A stretch of 49,245 nt of DNA from an uncultured Lachnospiraceae bacterium (GTDB lineage Bacteria; Bacillota; Clostridia; Lachnospirales; Lachnospiraceae): positions 1 through 49,245 of the forward strand of contig ONDO01000015.1 in the NCBI GenBank assembly GCA_900316625.1, given 5' to 3'. The position numbers and the translations under genes were made by a program. Positions 7,040 to 15,688 of the stretch are shown here, piece by piece (within the stretch, counting starts at the first letter, position 1; every line of letters begins with the position of its first letter). Under the pieces are notes generated by a model. It searched no databases, was not told the origin of the DNA, and saw only the letters and a program-made list of their open reading frames with translations.

Positions 7040-8863
7040 GTGCCTAATAATGAAGACTATTTGGATAGCCTTTTAAGTGACATTACGAAGGTTAGAACGG
7101 ATTCCAAGAAGGCGGATGATGATGCCGCACGCGAGAGAAAAAAGAAGATTGCCAACCGCAATCGTATCAGCCCTCGAGAAGATTTCCTGGAGGCAAATGG
7201 TCTTGATCACTATCAGCCGAAGCCTGTCAGACACAATAATTTAAGAAGAGCCTTATCGGAATCGGATTTTCTCAAAGATTTTGAAGCAGAACTCGATGAA
7301 GATGGAGCGGATTCCTTCCTGCGGGAATTTGAACGTAAATTGGTACGTGAGGAGAAAGGCAGAGAAGAAGAGAAAGATGATTCTGATGAGGAATTAGAAC
7401 GAATTTTCTCTGCTGCTTCCCGTAAGCATACCGAGGAAGAAGAGGATGATTCTCTTGATATCGATGCAGGGGATAAAGAGGATTCTTCCCTGGATATCGA
7501 TGCAGAGGAAGAAGAGGATTCTTCCCTGGATATCGATGCAGAGGAAGAAGAGGATAATTCTCTTGATATCGATGCAGGGGATAAAGAGGATTCTTCCCTG
7601 GATATTGATGCTGGAGAAGGGAAAACTGTTCCGTCTGATCCGATTCCCAAGCCCGAAGGAGATGGCCCGGTTAACATTGAGTCCATGCTCGATATGGCTC
7701 GACAGAAGATGTCTGGCGAGGAAGAAGTTCCCCAGGAGGAGAACCTTGAGGAAACAGACCTTAGTAGTGGAGATGGTTCAGAAGAGACGGAAGATCTCAT
7801 GTCCATGCTGGCTGGCAGTTCAGATGCTAATCTCGGAGATATCGGAGCTCTCTTAGATGCTGATTCGTCTGGAAATGAACTCGATGAGTCCAGAGAAGAA
7901 TTCGAGTCCTTATCTGATGCGGCAGATGATTATGGCGAAGAAACCGAGATTTCCCTGGATGGTGAAGAAGAAAAGAAGCCTGGATTTTTTGATAAGTTAA
8001 AGAGTATTTTCAAGGGAAAGCCGAAAGCTGTAAACAAAATGGATGCGATCTCTGATGAGAATGAAGCCATAGCGACAGCTCAGGCTCTGGATGAAGAAAA
8101 TCAGCAGATCCTGTCTGAGATGGGAGAACTTCATGGCGAAGATGAGATTAGTCCGGATGATGACGGTACTGGTTTGTTAGCTAATTTCTTCAAGAAGAAG
8201 AAAGCTGCACGTGCAGCGAAGAAGGAAGAGAAAGCAAACGCTCCCAAACCTGAAAAGCCCAAGAAGGAAAAGAAGCCAAAGAAAGAGAAGAAACCCAAGG
8301 AAAAGAAGGAAAAGAAACCCAAGCCAGTAGATAACTCTCCGGTTATTCCCCTGAAGGCAATCATTGTACAGCTTGTTTTTGCGGTTTCTGTCATTGCTCT
8401 GGTGTTCATCGGAAGTAAGCTGATCTCCCAGCATATGGCAGTTTCTGATGCTCAGAATAAGTTCAATAAGGGGCTCTACATGGAGTCCTATGAAGAACTT
8501 CAGGGAAGAAGCTTTAAGGAAGGCTCAGATGAGGAAAAGATTCTGAATCAGAGTAGATTATTATCAGACCTTCAATCCAGATTGATTGCTTATCAGGCTC
8601 TTTCTTCCAAGGGAAAATATGAGATGGCACTCAACCAGCTCCTGGTTGGCTATGATCATTATCAGAAGAATCTTCCGGAAGCCCAGGAATACGGTGTGGA
8701 GATGCAATACACCGAACTCCACGATCACATAATTGAGGCACTGTCTTCACAGTTTAATGTCTCACAGGATCGCGCCGATGAAATTCTGAAGGCGCAGAGT
8801 AGAAAAGATTACACAAGAAAAGTAAAAGAAGTATTAGCTGAACTTAATCTTACGGAGGACTAA
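7040..8863 (+). CDS. Large acidic single-pass membrane protein with repeats
   Basis: GTG at 7040 is preferred over the in-frame ATG at 7022, because the ribosome site GGAGG (7027-7031) lies between the two and is well spaced only for the GTG; this gives 607 residues starting MPNNEDYLDS. The N-terminal ~370 residues are very acidic and probably disordered, with five tandem 12-residue units of type DSSLDIDAEEEE encoded at 7445-7624. A Lys/Pro-rich stretch (KKEKKPK type) precedes one membrane segment at about 435-455. The ~150-residue outer C-terminal part is helical with possible TPR-like pairs. It is followed 3 bases later by hisH, so it may share the transcript. No family is recognised. Confidence 0.75.
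   Translation: MPNNEDYLDSLLSDITKVRTDSKKADDDAARERKKKIANRNRISPREDFLEANGLDHYQPKPVRHNNLRRALSESDFLKDFEAELDEDGADSFLREFERKLVREEKGREEEKDDSDEELERIFSAASRKHTEEEEDDSLDIDAGDKEDSSLDIDAEEEEDSSLDIDAEEEEDNSLDIDAGDKEDSSLDIDAGEGKTVPSDPIPKPEGDGPVNIESMLDMARQKMSGEEEVPQEENLEETDLSSGDGSEETEDLMSMLAGSSDANLGDIGALLDADSSGNELDESREEFESLSDAADDYGEETEISLDGEEEKKPGFFDKLKSIFKGKPKAVNKMDAISDENEAIATAQALDEENQQILSEMGELHGEDEISPDDDGTGLLANFFKKKKAARAAKKEEKANAPKPEKPKKEKKPKKEKKPKEKKEKKPKPVDNSPVIPLKAIIVQLVFAVSVIALVFIGSKLISQHMAVSDAQNKFNKGLYMESYEELQGRSFKEGSDEEKILNQSRLLSDLQSRLIAYQALSSKGKYEMALNQLLVGYDHYQKNLPEAQEYGVEMQYTELHDHIIEALSSQFNVSQDRADEILKAQSRKDYTRKVKEVLAELNLTED
7445..7624 (+). repeat. Five tandem 36-bp coding repeats
   Basis: Units at 7445, 7481, 7517, 7553 and 7589, each encoding a variant of D-x-S-L-D-I-D-A plus four charged residues. 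Units 1 and 4 and units 2 and 3 are nearly identical in DNA, which indicates recent duplication or gene conversion. Confidence 0.9.
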
Positions 8864-8866
8864 GCA

Positions 8867-9472
8867 TTGACCGCCATTATCGACTATGGCGCCGGCAATA
8901 TTCGAAGTGTGGAAAAAGCATTAAGATATCTCGGCGATGACTGTTATGTAACAAATGATCCAAAAGAAATCAGAAAAGCCGGGCGGGTAATCCTGCCCGG
9001 CGTTGGAGCGTTTGGCAAGGCCATGGATAGCATGAGGGCATCTGGGCTGGAGGAGACTGTTAAAGAGGTTGCCAATAGCGGTACGCCTTTTCTCGGCATC
9101 TGTCTTGGCTTGCAGCTTCTTTTTCCCAGGAGTGAAGAATCTCCGAATGCCATTGGTTTAGCACTGCTTGATGGAAAGATCGTACGGTTCTCTCCGGATC
9201 TTGGCCTTAAGGTTCCGCATATGGGATGGAATTCCCTCGAACTTAAGAACGATGGAAGGCTTTTTAAGGATCTTCCGGATCAGCCCTACGTTTACTTCGT
9301 ACATTCCTATTATCTAAAAGCAAAGAATCGAAATGAAGTGAAAGCTTCCTGCAATTATGGAATTGATTTCGATGCATCGGTGGAGTCTGGCAATGTCTTC
9401 GCCTGTCAGTTCCATCCGGAGAAGAGCGGTGAGACCGGTCTTCAGATTCTGAAGAACTTTCTGGAGATCTGA
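8867..9472 (+). CDS. hisH: Imidazole glycerol phosphate synthase, glutaminase subunit
   Basis: A 201-residue class I glutamine amidotransferase that supplies ammonia to HisF in histidine synthesis; the product branch also releases AICAR. The catalytic triad is visible: C79 in GICLGLQ, H183 and E185 in FHPEKSG. The oxyanion-strand motif PGVGAFG is present. The start is TTG at 8867, with GGAGG at 8854-8858 in front. The stop overlaps the GATG before hisF. No other his gene is in the window, so this pair is apart from the rest of the pathway. Confidence 0.95.
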   Translation: MTAIIDYGAGNIRSVEKALRYLGDDCYVTNDPKEIRKAGRVILPGVGAFGKAMDSMRASGLEETVKEVANSGTPFLGICLGLQLLFPRSEESPNAIGLALLDGKIVRFSPDLGLKVPHMGWNSLELKNDGRLFKDLPDQPYVYFVHSYYLKAKNRNEVKASCNYGIDFDASVESGNVFACQFHPEKSGETGLQILKNFLEI

Positions 9473-9483
9473 TGGGAGGCAAG

Positions 9484-10248
9484 ATGTATACGAAGAGAAT
9501 TATTCCCTGCCTCGATGTAAAAGATGGCAGAGTTGTTAAGGGTGTGAATTTTGTAGAACTGCAGGATGCCGGTGATCCGGTAGAATGTGCCAAAGCCTAT
9601 AATGCGGCTGGCGCGGATGAACTCACCTTCCTTGATATCACAGCGTCTTCCGATCATAGACATACTGTGGTAGATATGGTTGAAAAGGTTGCATCAGAAG
9701 TATTTATTCCTTTTACCGTGGGTGGCGGCATTCGTACGGTCGAGGATTTCCGGGAGATTCTACGTGCAGGTGCAGATAAGGTGTCTGTGAATTCGGCTGC
9801 AATCGATCGCCCGGAATTATTATCTGAAGCGGCACTTATATTTGGCTCTCAGTGTGTGGTCATTGCTATTGATGCCAAGAAGAGGGCGGATGGCAGTGGA
9901 TGGGATGTCTACAAACATGGTGGTCGTCTGAATGCCGGAATTGATGCGATTGAATGGGCAATGAAAGCGGAAGAACTTGGCGCCGGTGAGATCCTTTTGA
10001 CTTCCATGGATTGCGATGGAACGAAAGCAGGATATGATCTGGAACTTACCAGACAGATCTCTGCAGAAGTGCAGATTCCTGTGATCGCCTCTGGCGGTGC
10101 TGGAAGGAAGAAGGACTTTTTGGATGCTTTTACAGAAGGGCAGGCAGATGCAGCTCTCGCAGCGTCACTTTTCCATTTTAAAGAACTCGAAATTATGGAT
10201 CTGAAGAAATATTTAAGAGAACAGGGTGTCTCTGTTCGAATGGAGTAA
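9484..10248 (+). CDS. hisF: Imidazole glycerol phosphate synthase, cyclase subunit
   Basis: A 254-residue (beta-alpha)8 barrel that joins PRFAR and ammonia to make imidazole glycerol phosphate and AICAR. The catalytic aspartates are D11 (PCLDV) and D130 (AIDAKK). The phosphate-binding loops GGGIRT and ASGGAG are present. ATG 9484 is chosen because the family starts [12 protein letters not shown] and GGGAGG at 9474-9479 lies just before it; an earlier ATG at 9472 overlaps that ribosome site. The AICAR it releases feeds the purine genes at 12096-14044, which sense ZTP. Confidence 0.96.
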   Translation: MYTKRIIPCLDVKDGRVVKGVNFVELQDAGDPVECAKAYNAAGADELTFLDITASSDHRHTVVDMVEKVASEVFIPFTVGGGIRTVEDFREILRAGADKVSVNSAAIDRPELLSEAALIFGSQCVVIAIDAKKRADGSGWDVYKHGGRLNAGIDAIEWAMKAEELGAGEILLTSMDCDGTKAGYDLELTRQISAEVQIPVIASGGAGRKKDFLDAFTEGQADAALAASLFHFKELEIMDLKKYLREQGVSVRME

Positions 10249-10253
10249 GATTT

Positions 10254-10934
10254 TTGTCTCTGATATCGAATGACTGGCTTCTTCCGCTGGAAGAAGAATT
10301 TCACAAAGAATACTATAAGAATCTCTACCAGAAGGTGAAGGAGGCATATAACACAACGGTTGTATATCCTCCTGCAGATGATATCTTCAATGCTTTTCAC
10401 AGAACTCCCTTGTCAAAGGTCAAGGTTGTTATCCTGGGACAGGATCCTTATCATGAACCGGGGCAGGCAGAGGGCTTAAGTTTTTCTGTAAAGCCTGATA
10501 TCGATATACCGCCTTCCTTGCAGAATATCTATAAGGAATTAGAGAGTGATATCCCGGGATTTCAGATTCCTAATAATGGAAGTCTTACGAAGTGGGCGGA
10601 TCAGGGCGTTTTCCTTCTCAATACTCTGCTTACCGTAAAGGCACATCAGGCTTTCTCATGTAAGGGGTGGGGCTGGGAAGAATTCACCGATGCTGCAATT
10701 CGTGCCTTGGATCAGGAAGATCATCCCATGGTCTTTCTGCTTTGGGGAAAGCCGGCACAGGAGAAGGCTAAACTACTGCATGATAATCCCAATCACCTGG
10801 TCCTGATGGCTCCGCATCCCAGTCCACTGTCTGCTTATCGCGGATTCTTCGGCTGTCATCATTTCAGTAAGGCGAATGAGTTCCTGATCGAGCATGGTTT
10901 GAGCCCGATTGACTGGCAGATTGAAAACGTATAG
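10254..10934 (+). CDS. ung: Uracil-DNA glycosylase, family 1
   Basis: A 226-residue enzyme that removes uracil from DNA to start base excision repair. The water-activating motif [10 protein letters not shown] holds D64, and the leucine-loop motif [13 protein letters not shown] holds H188. Length and motifs are normal for the family. The start is TTG at 10254, with GGAG at 10242-10245 inside the end of hisF, so translation is probably coupled to hisF. Confidence 0.96.
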   Translation: MSLISNDWLLPLEEEFHKEYYKNLYQKVKEAYNTTVVYPPADDIFNAFHRTPLSKVKVVILGQDPYHEPGQAEGLSFSVKPDIDIPPSLQNIYKELESDIPGFQIPNNGSLTKWADQGVFLLNTLLTVKAHQAFSCKGWGWEEFTDAAIRALDQEDHPMVFLLWGKPAQEKAKLLHDNPNHLVLMAPHPSPLSAYRGFFGCHHFSKANEFLIEHGLSPIDWQIENV

Positions 10935-10947
10935 TTTTGCGTTCTAT

Positions 10948-10977
10948 TTGACGAAATGTAGTTTAGCATGCTATATT
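10948..10977 (+). promoter_or_regulatory. Sigma-A type promoter of the FliD-like gene
   Basis: TTGACG, 18-base spacer, TATATT. The following leader contains a short hairpin TCGACA/TGTCGA at 11000-11015. No sigma-28 type sequence (TAAA and GCCGATAA) was seen, even though the gene looks flagellar. Confidence 0.6.
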
Positions 10978-11045
10978 ACAGTTAAGTACAAAGTTATTTT
11001 CGACAAGGATGTCGACAGAAGCAATTGCTACTGAAGGAGGCGCTT

Positions 11046-11906
11046 ATGGCTATCCGGTTAAATGGACTAAATTCGGGTGGTTGGAATTCATTATCCATTA
11101 AGAATTTGTTTTCGGGCCTGAATACAACAGGCTTTAACAGTATGTCTTCTATGGTTTCAGATTATAATTTGATTCGATCTGGTTCCTATGGAAAACTTCT
11201 GGGCGCGTATTATGACAAAATGAATAAAGAATCTTCCTCGGTAAGCTCATCTACCCAGAAGAGTAGCGGCTATCAGGGTGTTCAGAATCGCGCAGATCGT
11301 TATGCTGTTACGGAAGAAGAGAAGCAGTCCAGAGCAAAGCAGAAGACTTCGAAGAGTACAAGTTCGAGTGGCAGTGTAAGCAAAGAATCAAAGGTGACAC
11401 AGAATTCCAAAGCCTTGCAGAGTGCGGCGGATGCACTTATCAAACATGGAAGTGATTCTGTATTCAATAAAGTATCTTCCAAGGACGAGAATGGTAAGAC
11501 GACCGAGTCTTATGATCGCAAGAAGATCGGCCAGGCTCTCTTCGATTTTGCAGAATCCTATAATAAGTTCCAGGCGAGTGCTAAAACCTCCGTATCGAGT
11601 GGAGTTACTACAGCGGCTGAGAATGTAAGGAAACAGACAAGTTCTAACGAAGCGGTTCTGTCTTCCATCGGTCTTAGTGTAGATGAATCCGGTAAGATGA
11701 GCCTGGATCAGGAGAAGTTTAATAAAGCGGATCTTAATCTCGCCAAGAATCTCTTCCAGAAGGTAGGAGGTTATGGCTATCAGGTTTCCGGACAAGCTTA
11801 CCTTGCCTCCTATTATGGAAGCGCAAGTAATCAGAATACCGGTTATAATGCGACTGGAATTATCAATAATATTTCTGCAGCAAATATGTATGATATGTAT
11901 AGTTGA
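11046..11906 (+). CDS. Secreted-type protein resembling FliD C-terminus
   Basis: A 286-residue protein. ATG 11046 is chosen because GGAGG at 11036-11040 sits just in front; an in-frame TTG at 11025 has no ribosome site. The N-terminus is Gly/Asn/Ser-rich (residues 1-60), followed by a Ser/Lys/Thr-rich linker (about 65-120). The C-terminal half has an ALFDFAESYNKF helix and a VLSSIGLSVDESGKMSLD segment. That helix plus 'S-I-G-L-x-x-D-x-x-G-x-x-S-L-D' pattern is typical of the C-terminal domain of the flagellar cap protein FliD. It has no cleavable signal peptide, as expected for a flagellar export substrate. It could be an exported flagellum-associated protein; the match is by eye only. Confidence 0.55.
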   Translation: MAIRLNGLNSGGWNSLSIKNLFSGLNTTGFNSMSSMVSDYNLIRSGSYGKLLGAYYDKMNKESSSVSSSTQKSSGYQGVQNRADRYAVTEEEKQSRAKQKTSKSTSSSGSVSKESKVTQNSKALQSAADALIKHGSDSVFNKVSSKDENGKTTESYDRKKIGQALFDFAESYNKFQASAKTSVSSGVTTAAENVRKQTSSNEAVLSSIGLSVDESGKMSLDQEKFNKADLNLAKNLFQKVGGYGYQVSGQAYLASYYGSASNQNTGYNATGIINNISAANMYDMYS

Positions 11907-11908
11907 TG

Positions 11909-11917
11909 TGTTATAAT
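11909..11917 (+). promoter_or_regulatory. Extended -10 promoter of the ZTP riboswitch unit
   Basis: TG-T-TATAAT just after the stop codon of the FliD-like gene, without a clear -35. The expected start of transcription is about 11924, immediately before the aptamer's first stem. Confidence 0.7.
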
Positions 11918-11925
11918 GATTTAAG

Positions 11926-12037
11926 TTCAGTGCGACTGGCGGAAGTGGAATTACTACAGGGAGCACTGGGATATATGAATTGCCGACCGCCTGGGCAGAC
12001 CGTTTTTGATGCAATGGTTTGTTCAGGCGGTCTTTTT
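11926..12037 (+). promoter_or_regulatory. ZTP (pfl) riboswitch with terminator platform
   Basis: The aptamer shows first stem CAGTGC (11928-11933) with GCACTG (11963-11968), the conserved GACTGGCGGA and GGGAGCAC segments, and the 3' CCGCCTGGGCA (11987-11997) that forms the ligand-binding pseudoknot domain. The expression platform is a terminator, GACCGCCTG (11985-11993) with CAGGCGGTC (12024-12032) and five T. The terminator uses the same bases as the aptamer's 3' domain, so ZTP binding should prevent termination and switch the purine genes on. ZTP builds up when 10-formyl-tetrahydrofolate is scarce. Confidence 0.93.
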
Positions 12038-12095
12038 ATGTTGGTCATATCTGTTGATCTCAGATATGCCTTTTCCAAAGAGAAAGGATGTAACA

Positions 12096-12803
12096 ATGGT
12101 AAAACTCTCTGAAGAACTCAAAAGCACAACTTACCCGGGAAGAGGTATTGTTATTGGCCGTTCCGCTGATAATCAGTATGCAGTAACCGCATATTTCATC
12201 ATGGGCCGTTCCGAGAACTCTCGTAATCGTGTGTTCGTAGAAGATGGCGAAGGCATCCGTACCCAGGCTTTTGATCCTGCAAAGCTTGAAGATCCCAGCC
12301 TGATCATCTATGCGCCGGTTCGCGTGAATCATTTCTATACTGTTGTTACCAATGGTGATCAGACCGATACCATCGTAGATGGCATGACAAATGGCAAGAC
12401 CTTCGAAGAATCCCTCCGTAGCCGCTGCTTCGAACCCGATGCACCGAACTATACTCCGAGAATCTCCGGCCTTATGCATGTCCTGACCGGTAACTTCGAT
12501 TATCAGATGTCCATTCTTAAGTCTGCAAACGGTGATCCTTCCGAATGCAGAAGATATACCTTCTCTTATGACAATCCCAAGGCTGGACAGGGGCACTTCA
12601 TCCATACTTACATGGGTGACGGTAACCCCCTTCCCTCCTATGAAGGTGAACCCACAGAAGTCGACATTACAGGCGACATTGATGAATTCACCAAGTCCGT
12701 TTGGGAGAGCCTGAATGAAGATAATAAGGTTTCTCTCTTTGTACGTTATATCGATATCACCACTGGTAAGTACGAGACCAGAATCGTGAACAAGAATAAG
12801 TAA
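12096..12803 (+). CDS. purO: IMP cyclohydrolase, PurO-like stand-alone type
   Basis: A 235-residue protein of the IMP cyclohydrolase-like family best known from archaea, which closes FAICAR to IMP in the last purine step. The start MVKLSEELKST at ATG 12096 has GAAAGGA in front; an open frame reaching back to 12006 lies inside the riboswitch and is not used. Family-type segments include PGRGIVIG near the N-terminus, SENSRNRVF, and the acidic RCFEPDAPNYTPRISG. It is followed by the AICAR formyltransferase, so the two halves of the usual bifunctional PurH are supplied by separate genes under one ZTP switch. Confidence 0.9.
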   Translation: MVKLSEELKSTTYPGRGIVIGRSADNQYAVTAYFIMGRSENSRNRVFVEDGEGIRTQAFDPAKLEDPSLIIYAPVRVNHFYTVVTNGDQTDTIVDGMTNGKTFEESLRSRCFEPDAPNYTPRISGLMHVLTGNFDYQMSILKSANGDPSECRRYTFSYDNPKAGQGHFIHTYMGDGNPLPSYEGEPTEVDITGDIDEFTKSVWESLNEDNKVSLFVRYIDITTGKYETRIVNKNK

Positions 12804-12862
12804 TTGCTTCGCAAATGTAGAACGAGCCATAAGAATAGTGACAAGAGATTAAGGAGATTGTG

Positions 12863-14044
12863 ATGAACGAATTTCAGTTAAAGTATGGATGTAACCCTAA
12901 TCAGAAGCCTTCCCGCGTATTTATGGAAGATGGTTCTGACCTACCTTTTAAGGTATTAAATGGTCGCCCTGGCTATATCAACTTCCTGGATGCTTTCAAT
13001 GGCTGGCAGCTGGTTAGTGAGCTGAAGAAGGCAACCGGCCTTCCTGCAGCAACTTCCTTCAAGCATGTAAGCCCTGCAGGCGCTGCAGTTGGTCTTCCAC
13101 TGAATGATGTCGAGAAGAAGATCTACTGGGTAGAAGATATGAATATCGAATTCACCCCAATGGCAAATGCGTACATCAGAGCAAGAGGCGCTGATCGTAT
13201 GTCTTCTTTCGGTGATTTCATCTCCCTGTCAGATACCTGTGATGAAGCAACCGCATTGGTTATTAAGAGAGAAGTATCGGATGGTATTATTGCTCCTGGA
13301 TATACTCCGGAAGCACTCGAGATTCTGTCTGCCAAGAAGAATGGTAACTACAATGTGATCGAGATTGATCCTTCTTATGTTCCCGCAGCGCTTGAGCGGA
13401 AGCAGGTTTTCGGAGTTACCTTCGAGCAGGGTAGAAATGAACTCAAGATTGATGATGATTTCTTCAGCAACATCGTAACTGAGAATAAGGACCTTCCCGA
13501 GCAGGCAAAGATTGACCTTACCATCGCTATGATTACCCTCAAGTATACCCAGTCTAACTCTGTATGCTATACCAAGGGCGGACAGGCGATTGGAATCGGA
13601 GCAGGTCAGCAGTCCAGAATTCATTGCACCAGACTGGCTGGTTCTAAGGCTGATAACTGGTTCCTTCGCCAGAACCCCAAGGTATTAAATCTTCCTTTCC
13701 GTGATGATGTTCGTCGTGCGGATCGTGATAACGCAATCGATCTCTATATCGGTGAGGATTACATGGATGTTCTGGAAGATGGTGCATGGGAGAGACTCTT
13801 CACTGTAAAACCTGAGGTCTTCACCCGTGAAGAGAAGAGAGCATGGCTGGATCAGAATACCGATGTATGCCTTGGCTCCGATGCATTCTTCCCCTTCGGT
13901 GACAACATCGAGCGTGCCCATAAGTCTGGCGTTAAGTATGTCGCTCAGCCTGGTGGATCTATTCGTGATGACAATGTTATCGATACCTGCAACAAGTATG
14001 GTATGGTAATGAGCTTTACCGGCATCCGTCTGTTCCATCATTAA
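12863..14044 (+). CDS. purH: AICAR formyltransferase, stand-alone PurH domain
   Basis: A 393-residue protein that carries only the transformylase half of PurH and transfers a formyl group from 10-formyl-THF to AICAR. The motif SFKHVSPAG (K67, H68) and the C-terminal QPGGSIRDDNVI and FTGIRLFHH are typical of the AICARFT domain. The N-terminal cyclohydrolase domain of bifunctional PurH (~190 residues) is absent, which fits the PurO-like gene upstream. ATG 12863 has AAGGAG at 12851-12856; the preceding in-frame GTG at 12860 is too close to it. Its control by the ZTP riboswitch is logical, because its substrate ZMP is the precursor of ZTP. Confidence 0.95.
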   Translation: MNEFQLKYGCNPNQKPSRVFMEDGSDLPFKVLNGRPGYINFLDAFNGWQLVSELKKATGLPAATSFKHVSPAGAAVGLPLNDVEKKIYWVEDMNIEFTPMANAYIRARGADRMSSFGDFISLSDTCDEATALVIKREVSDGIIAPGYTPEALEILSAKKNGNYNVIEIDPSYVPAALERKQVFGVTFEQGRNELKIDDDFFSNIVTENKDLPEQAKIDLTIAMITLKYTQSNSVCYTKGGQAIGIGAGQQSRIHCTRLAGSKADNWFLRQNPKVLNLPFRDDVRRADRDNAIDLYIGEDYMDVLEDGAWERLFTVKPEVFTREEKRAWLDQNTDVCLGSDAFFPFGDNIERAHKSGVKYVAQPGGSIRDDNVIDTCNKYGMVMSFTGIRLFHH

Positions 14045-14079
14045 TCTTTCTGTCATCTTTGAATGAAATAGACTCCTTG

Positions 14080-14108
14080 AACTGCTCCTGCTTATAGTGG
14101 GAGCAGTT
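14080..14108. terminator. Bidirectional terminator between convergent genes
   Basis: AACTGCTCC/GGGAGCAGTT hairpin between purH (+) and tmcAL (-), with short T-rich flanks on both sides. The T run is short, so its efficiency is uncertain. Confidence 0.6.
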
Positions 14109-14126
14109 TACTATCAATTGCCCTTT

Positions 14127-15413
14127 TTAAACCATATCCCCGGGCCTGGTTTTGACCATAAATCGATGTTCTGCTTCAGGGATTAGAGAGCGATGCATAT
14201 TCTGGACACGAAGAAGGCGGGTGATTTCACTTGCGCATAATTCCTTGTCCAGTATTTTTTTGCTTTCTTCATCAAGTTTCCTGCTATCACGTCCAGGACT
14301 GGTAATCAGCGGAAGGCTTGCATTCCCTAAGACTTTCATTCCCTTCTCGTTGGCTGAGAGAAGACGGAGGAAAGGAAGGCTCTTTGGCATCTTTTTATAA
14401 TCGTTCTGAACAGAGTAAATGATCATGCGACAGAGGATACGCTTTACCCCGGCAAGGGTTCGGTTTTTGGTTTTAATAAGAGAAGCAAAATGATCAAATC
14501 CGGTATATTTTGCGTGCTCGTTAATGATACGGTTCCAAAGGTCTGCAGGACAGTAGGATGGTCGCTTTGCCTTATCTTCCTTCCTTAAGGATGAGAGGAT
14601 GGGGATAAGGAGAGCATCGAGGTCTGAAGTATTCAGAACAGAACCTTCGTAGTAAGCTGTGGAGAAGAGATTACGAATCTCGCCCGGAACAAAGGACAGG
14701 GCCTGCTCTAGTTCTTCTCCGGAAACCTGTGTGGGATTCCTATGAAGTACCTTACGAAGGGCAGTGGCTGATGCATATTCATCCTCTATGGTTTCTTTAT
14801 TGTGGCTGCCACCTTCTCTTAAGACGGGGACTGGCTGAATGTCTGCCTTGTTGGGATGGTTTTTCTTTTGCTTTAAGAGGGAAGCACAGTATTCCAGTCC
14901 GAGAATATTATTCGGTCCATCTAAAAGAGCAGAGACTTCATCATAGGAATAGCCTTCTTCGATCAAGCGCTCCCTGATAAAATCTGCCATGGCAAGGGCA
15001 TAGGTCTTGCCTTTGGAGAGAGAGGTCTTTAACTCATGATTTTTCTGACCGGATAAAGCCAGGATTTCTGCAGCTCTGTGAAAAAGTTTGCTGTTCCCAG
15101 ATTCGGTTCCGAATACTAACCAATGAATACCTGGAATTTCAGATGCGATTTTTACACCTGCTTCTGCATAGAATTGGGCAGAGGAGAGGACGGCGTCTAC
15201 GGGAATCTCAAGGACGGCATCGGCACCGGCAAGAAGAGCAGCATTTGCACGTGTGTACTTATCGAAGATTGCGGGTTCACCTCGCTGTACCCAGTCACCG
15301 GACATAATGACGATGACAGCATCTGCACCGAGTACATTTTTCGCGTGATCGATGGGAACCTTATGGCCTTCGTGAAGTGGATTGTATTCTGCAATGATCG
15401 CTGCGGTCTTCAT
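14127..15413 (-). CDS. tmcAL: tRNA(Met) cytidine acetate ligase
   Basis: A 428-residue protein of the TmcAL (former YlbM/DUF795) family. The enzyme activates acetate with ATP and acetylates the wobble cytidine C34 of elongator tRNA-Met. The nucleotidyltransferase-like N-terminus has IIAEYNPLHEGH, with the HxGH-type motif at residues 14-17, and MSGDWVQRGEPA. The ribosome site AAGGAGG is 10 bases before the start on the - strand. It is divergent from ackA; both use acetate-related metabolites, which is suggestive but not proof of co-regulation. It is the only confident - strand gene here. Confidence 0.94.
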   Translation of the reverse strand: MKTAAIIAEYNPLHEGHKVPIDHAKNVLGADAVIVIMSGDWVQRGEPAIFDKYTRANAALLAGADAVLEIPVDAVLSSAQFYAEAGVKIASEIPGIHWLVFGTESGNSKLFHRAAEILALSGQKNHELKTSLSKGKTYALAMADFIRERLIEEGYSYDEVSALLDGPNNILGLEYCASLLKQKKNHPNKADIQPVPVLREGGSHNKETIEDEYASATALRKVLHRNPTQVSGEELEQALSFVPGEIRNLFSTAYYEGSVLNTSDLDALLIPILSSLRKEDKAKRPSYCPADLWNRIINEHAKYTGFDHFASLIKTKNRTLAGVKRILCRMIIYSVQNDYKKMPKSLPFLRLLSANEKGMKVLGNASLPLITSPGRDSRKLDEESKKILDKELCASEITRLLRVQNMHRSLIPEAEHRFMVKTRPGDMV

Positions 15414-15519
15414 TTATCGTATTCCTCCTTGTCATATCTTATTCTAATCAGAAGGATTAATCCACATATCCGCAGAGGAAAATTCCCTGACTGCTAATTT
15501 CGATTCTCGAAATATTATC

Positions 15520-15547
15520 GAAAATGTGCAGTTTTGCACATATTTTC
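15520..15547. promoter_or_regulatory. Inverted repeat between tmcAL and ackA
   Basis: GAAAATGTGCA, 4 bases, TGCACATATTTTC: seven paired bases around the centre, then one bulged A, then five more. It lies upstream of the ackA -35 and in the leader side of tmcAL. It has no long T run on either strand, so an operator or a leader hairpin is more likely than a terminator. The rest of the 275-base gap holds only the ackA promoter and leader. Confidence 0.45.
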
Positions 15548-15571
15548 ATGGGATTCGGTGCCATATGTCGG

Positions 15572-15600
15572 TTGCGGGAAGGGGATTGGGAGCGTATAAT
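15572..15600 (+). promoter_or_regulatory. ackA promoter
   Basis: TTGCGG, 17-base spacer, perfect TATAAT. It leaves a leader of about 80 bases before the ackA ATG at 15689. Confidence 0.7.
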
Positions 15601-15688
15601 CATTAAGGTGTGCCTGCCACGCTGATAGATATGCTGTCTAATTCTAGAAGGCATGTCATAGCTTTAATGTAAAGAAAGGAAATATGGG

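Noticed and set aside
7445-7624. CRISPR-like array
   Set aside because: The 36-base units are contiguous, in frame and without spacers; they are coding repeats.
7213-7806. 197-codon Ser-rich open frame on the - strand
   Set aside because: It is the antisense of the acidic repeats (GAT/GAA codons read as Ser-rich), with no independent support.
10935-11045. Sigma-28 promoter for the FliD-like gene
   Set aside because: No TAAA plus GCCGATAA pair; a sigma-A-like TTGACG/TATATT fits better.
12006-12095. Longer N-terminus for the IMP cyclohydrolase
   Set aside because: This part runs through the riboswitch terminator; ATG 12096 has a proper ribosome site and the family N-terminus.
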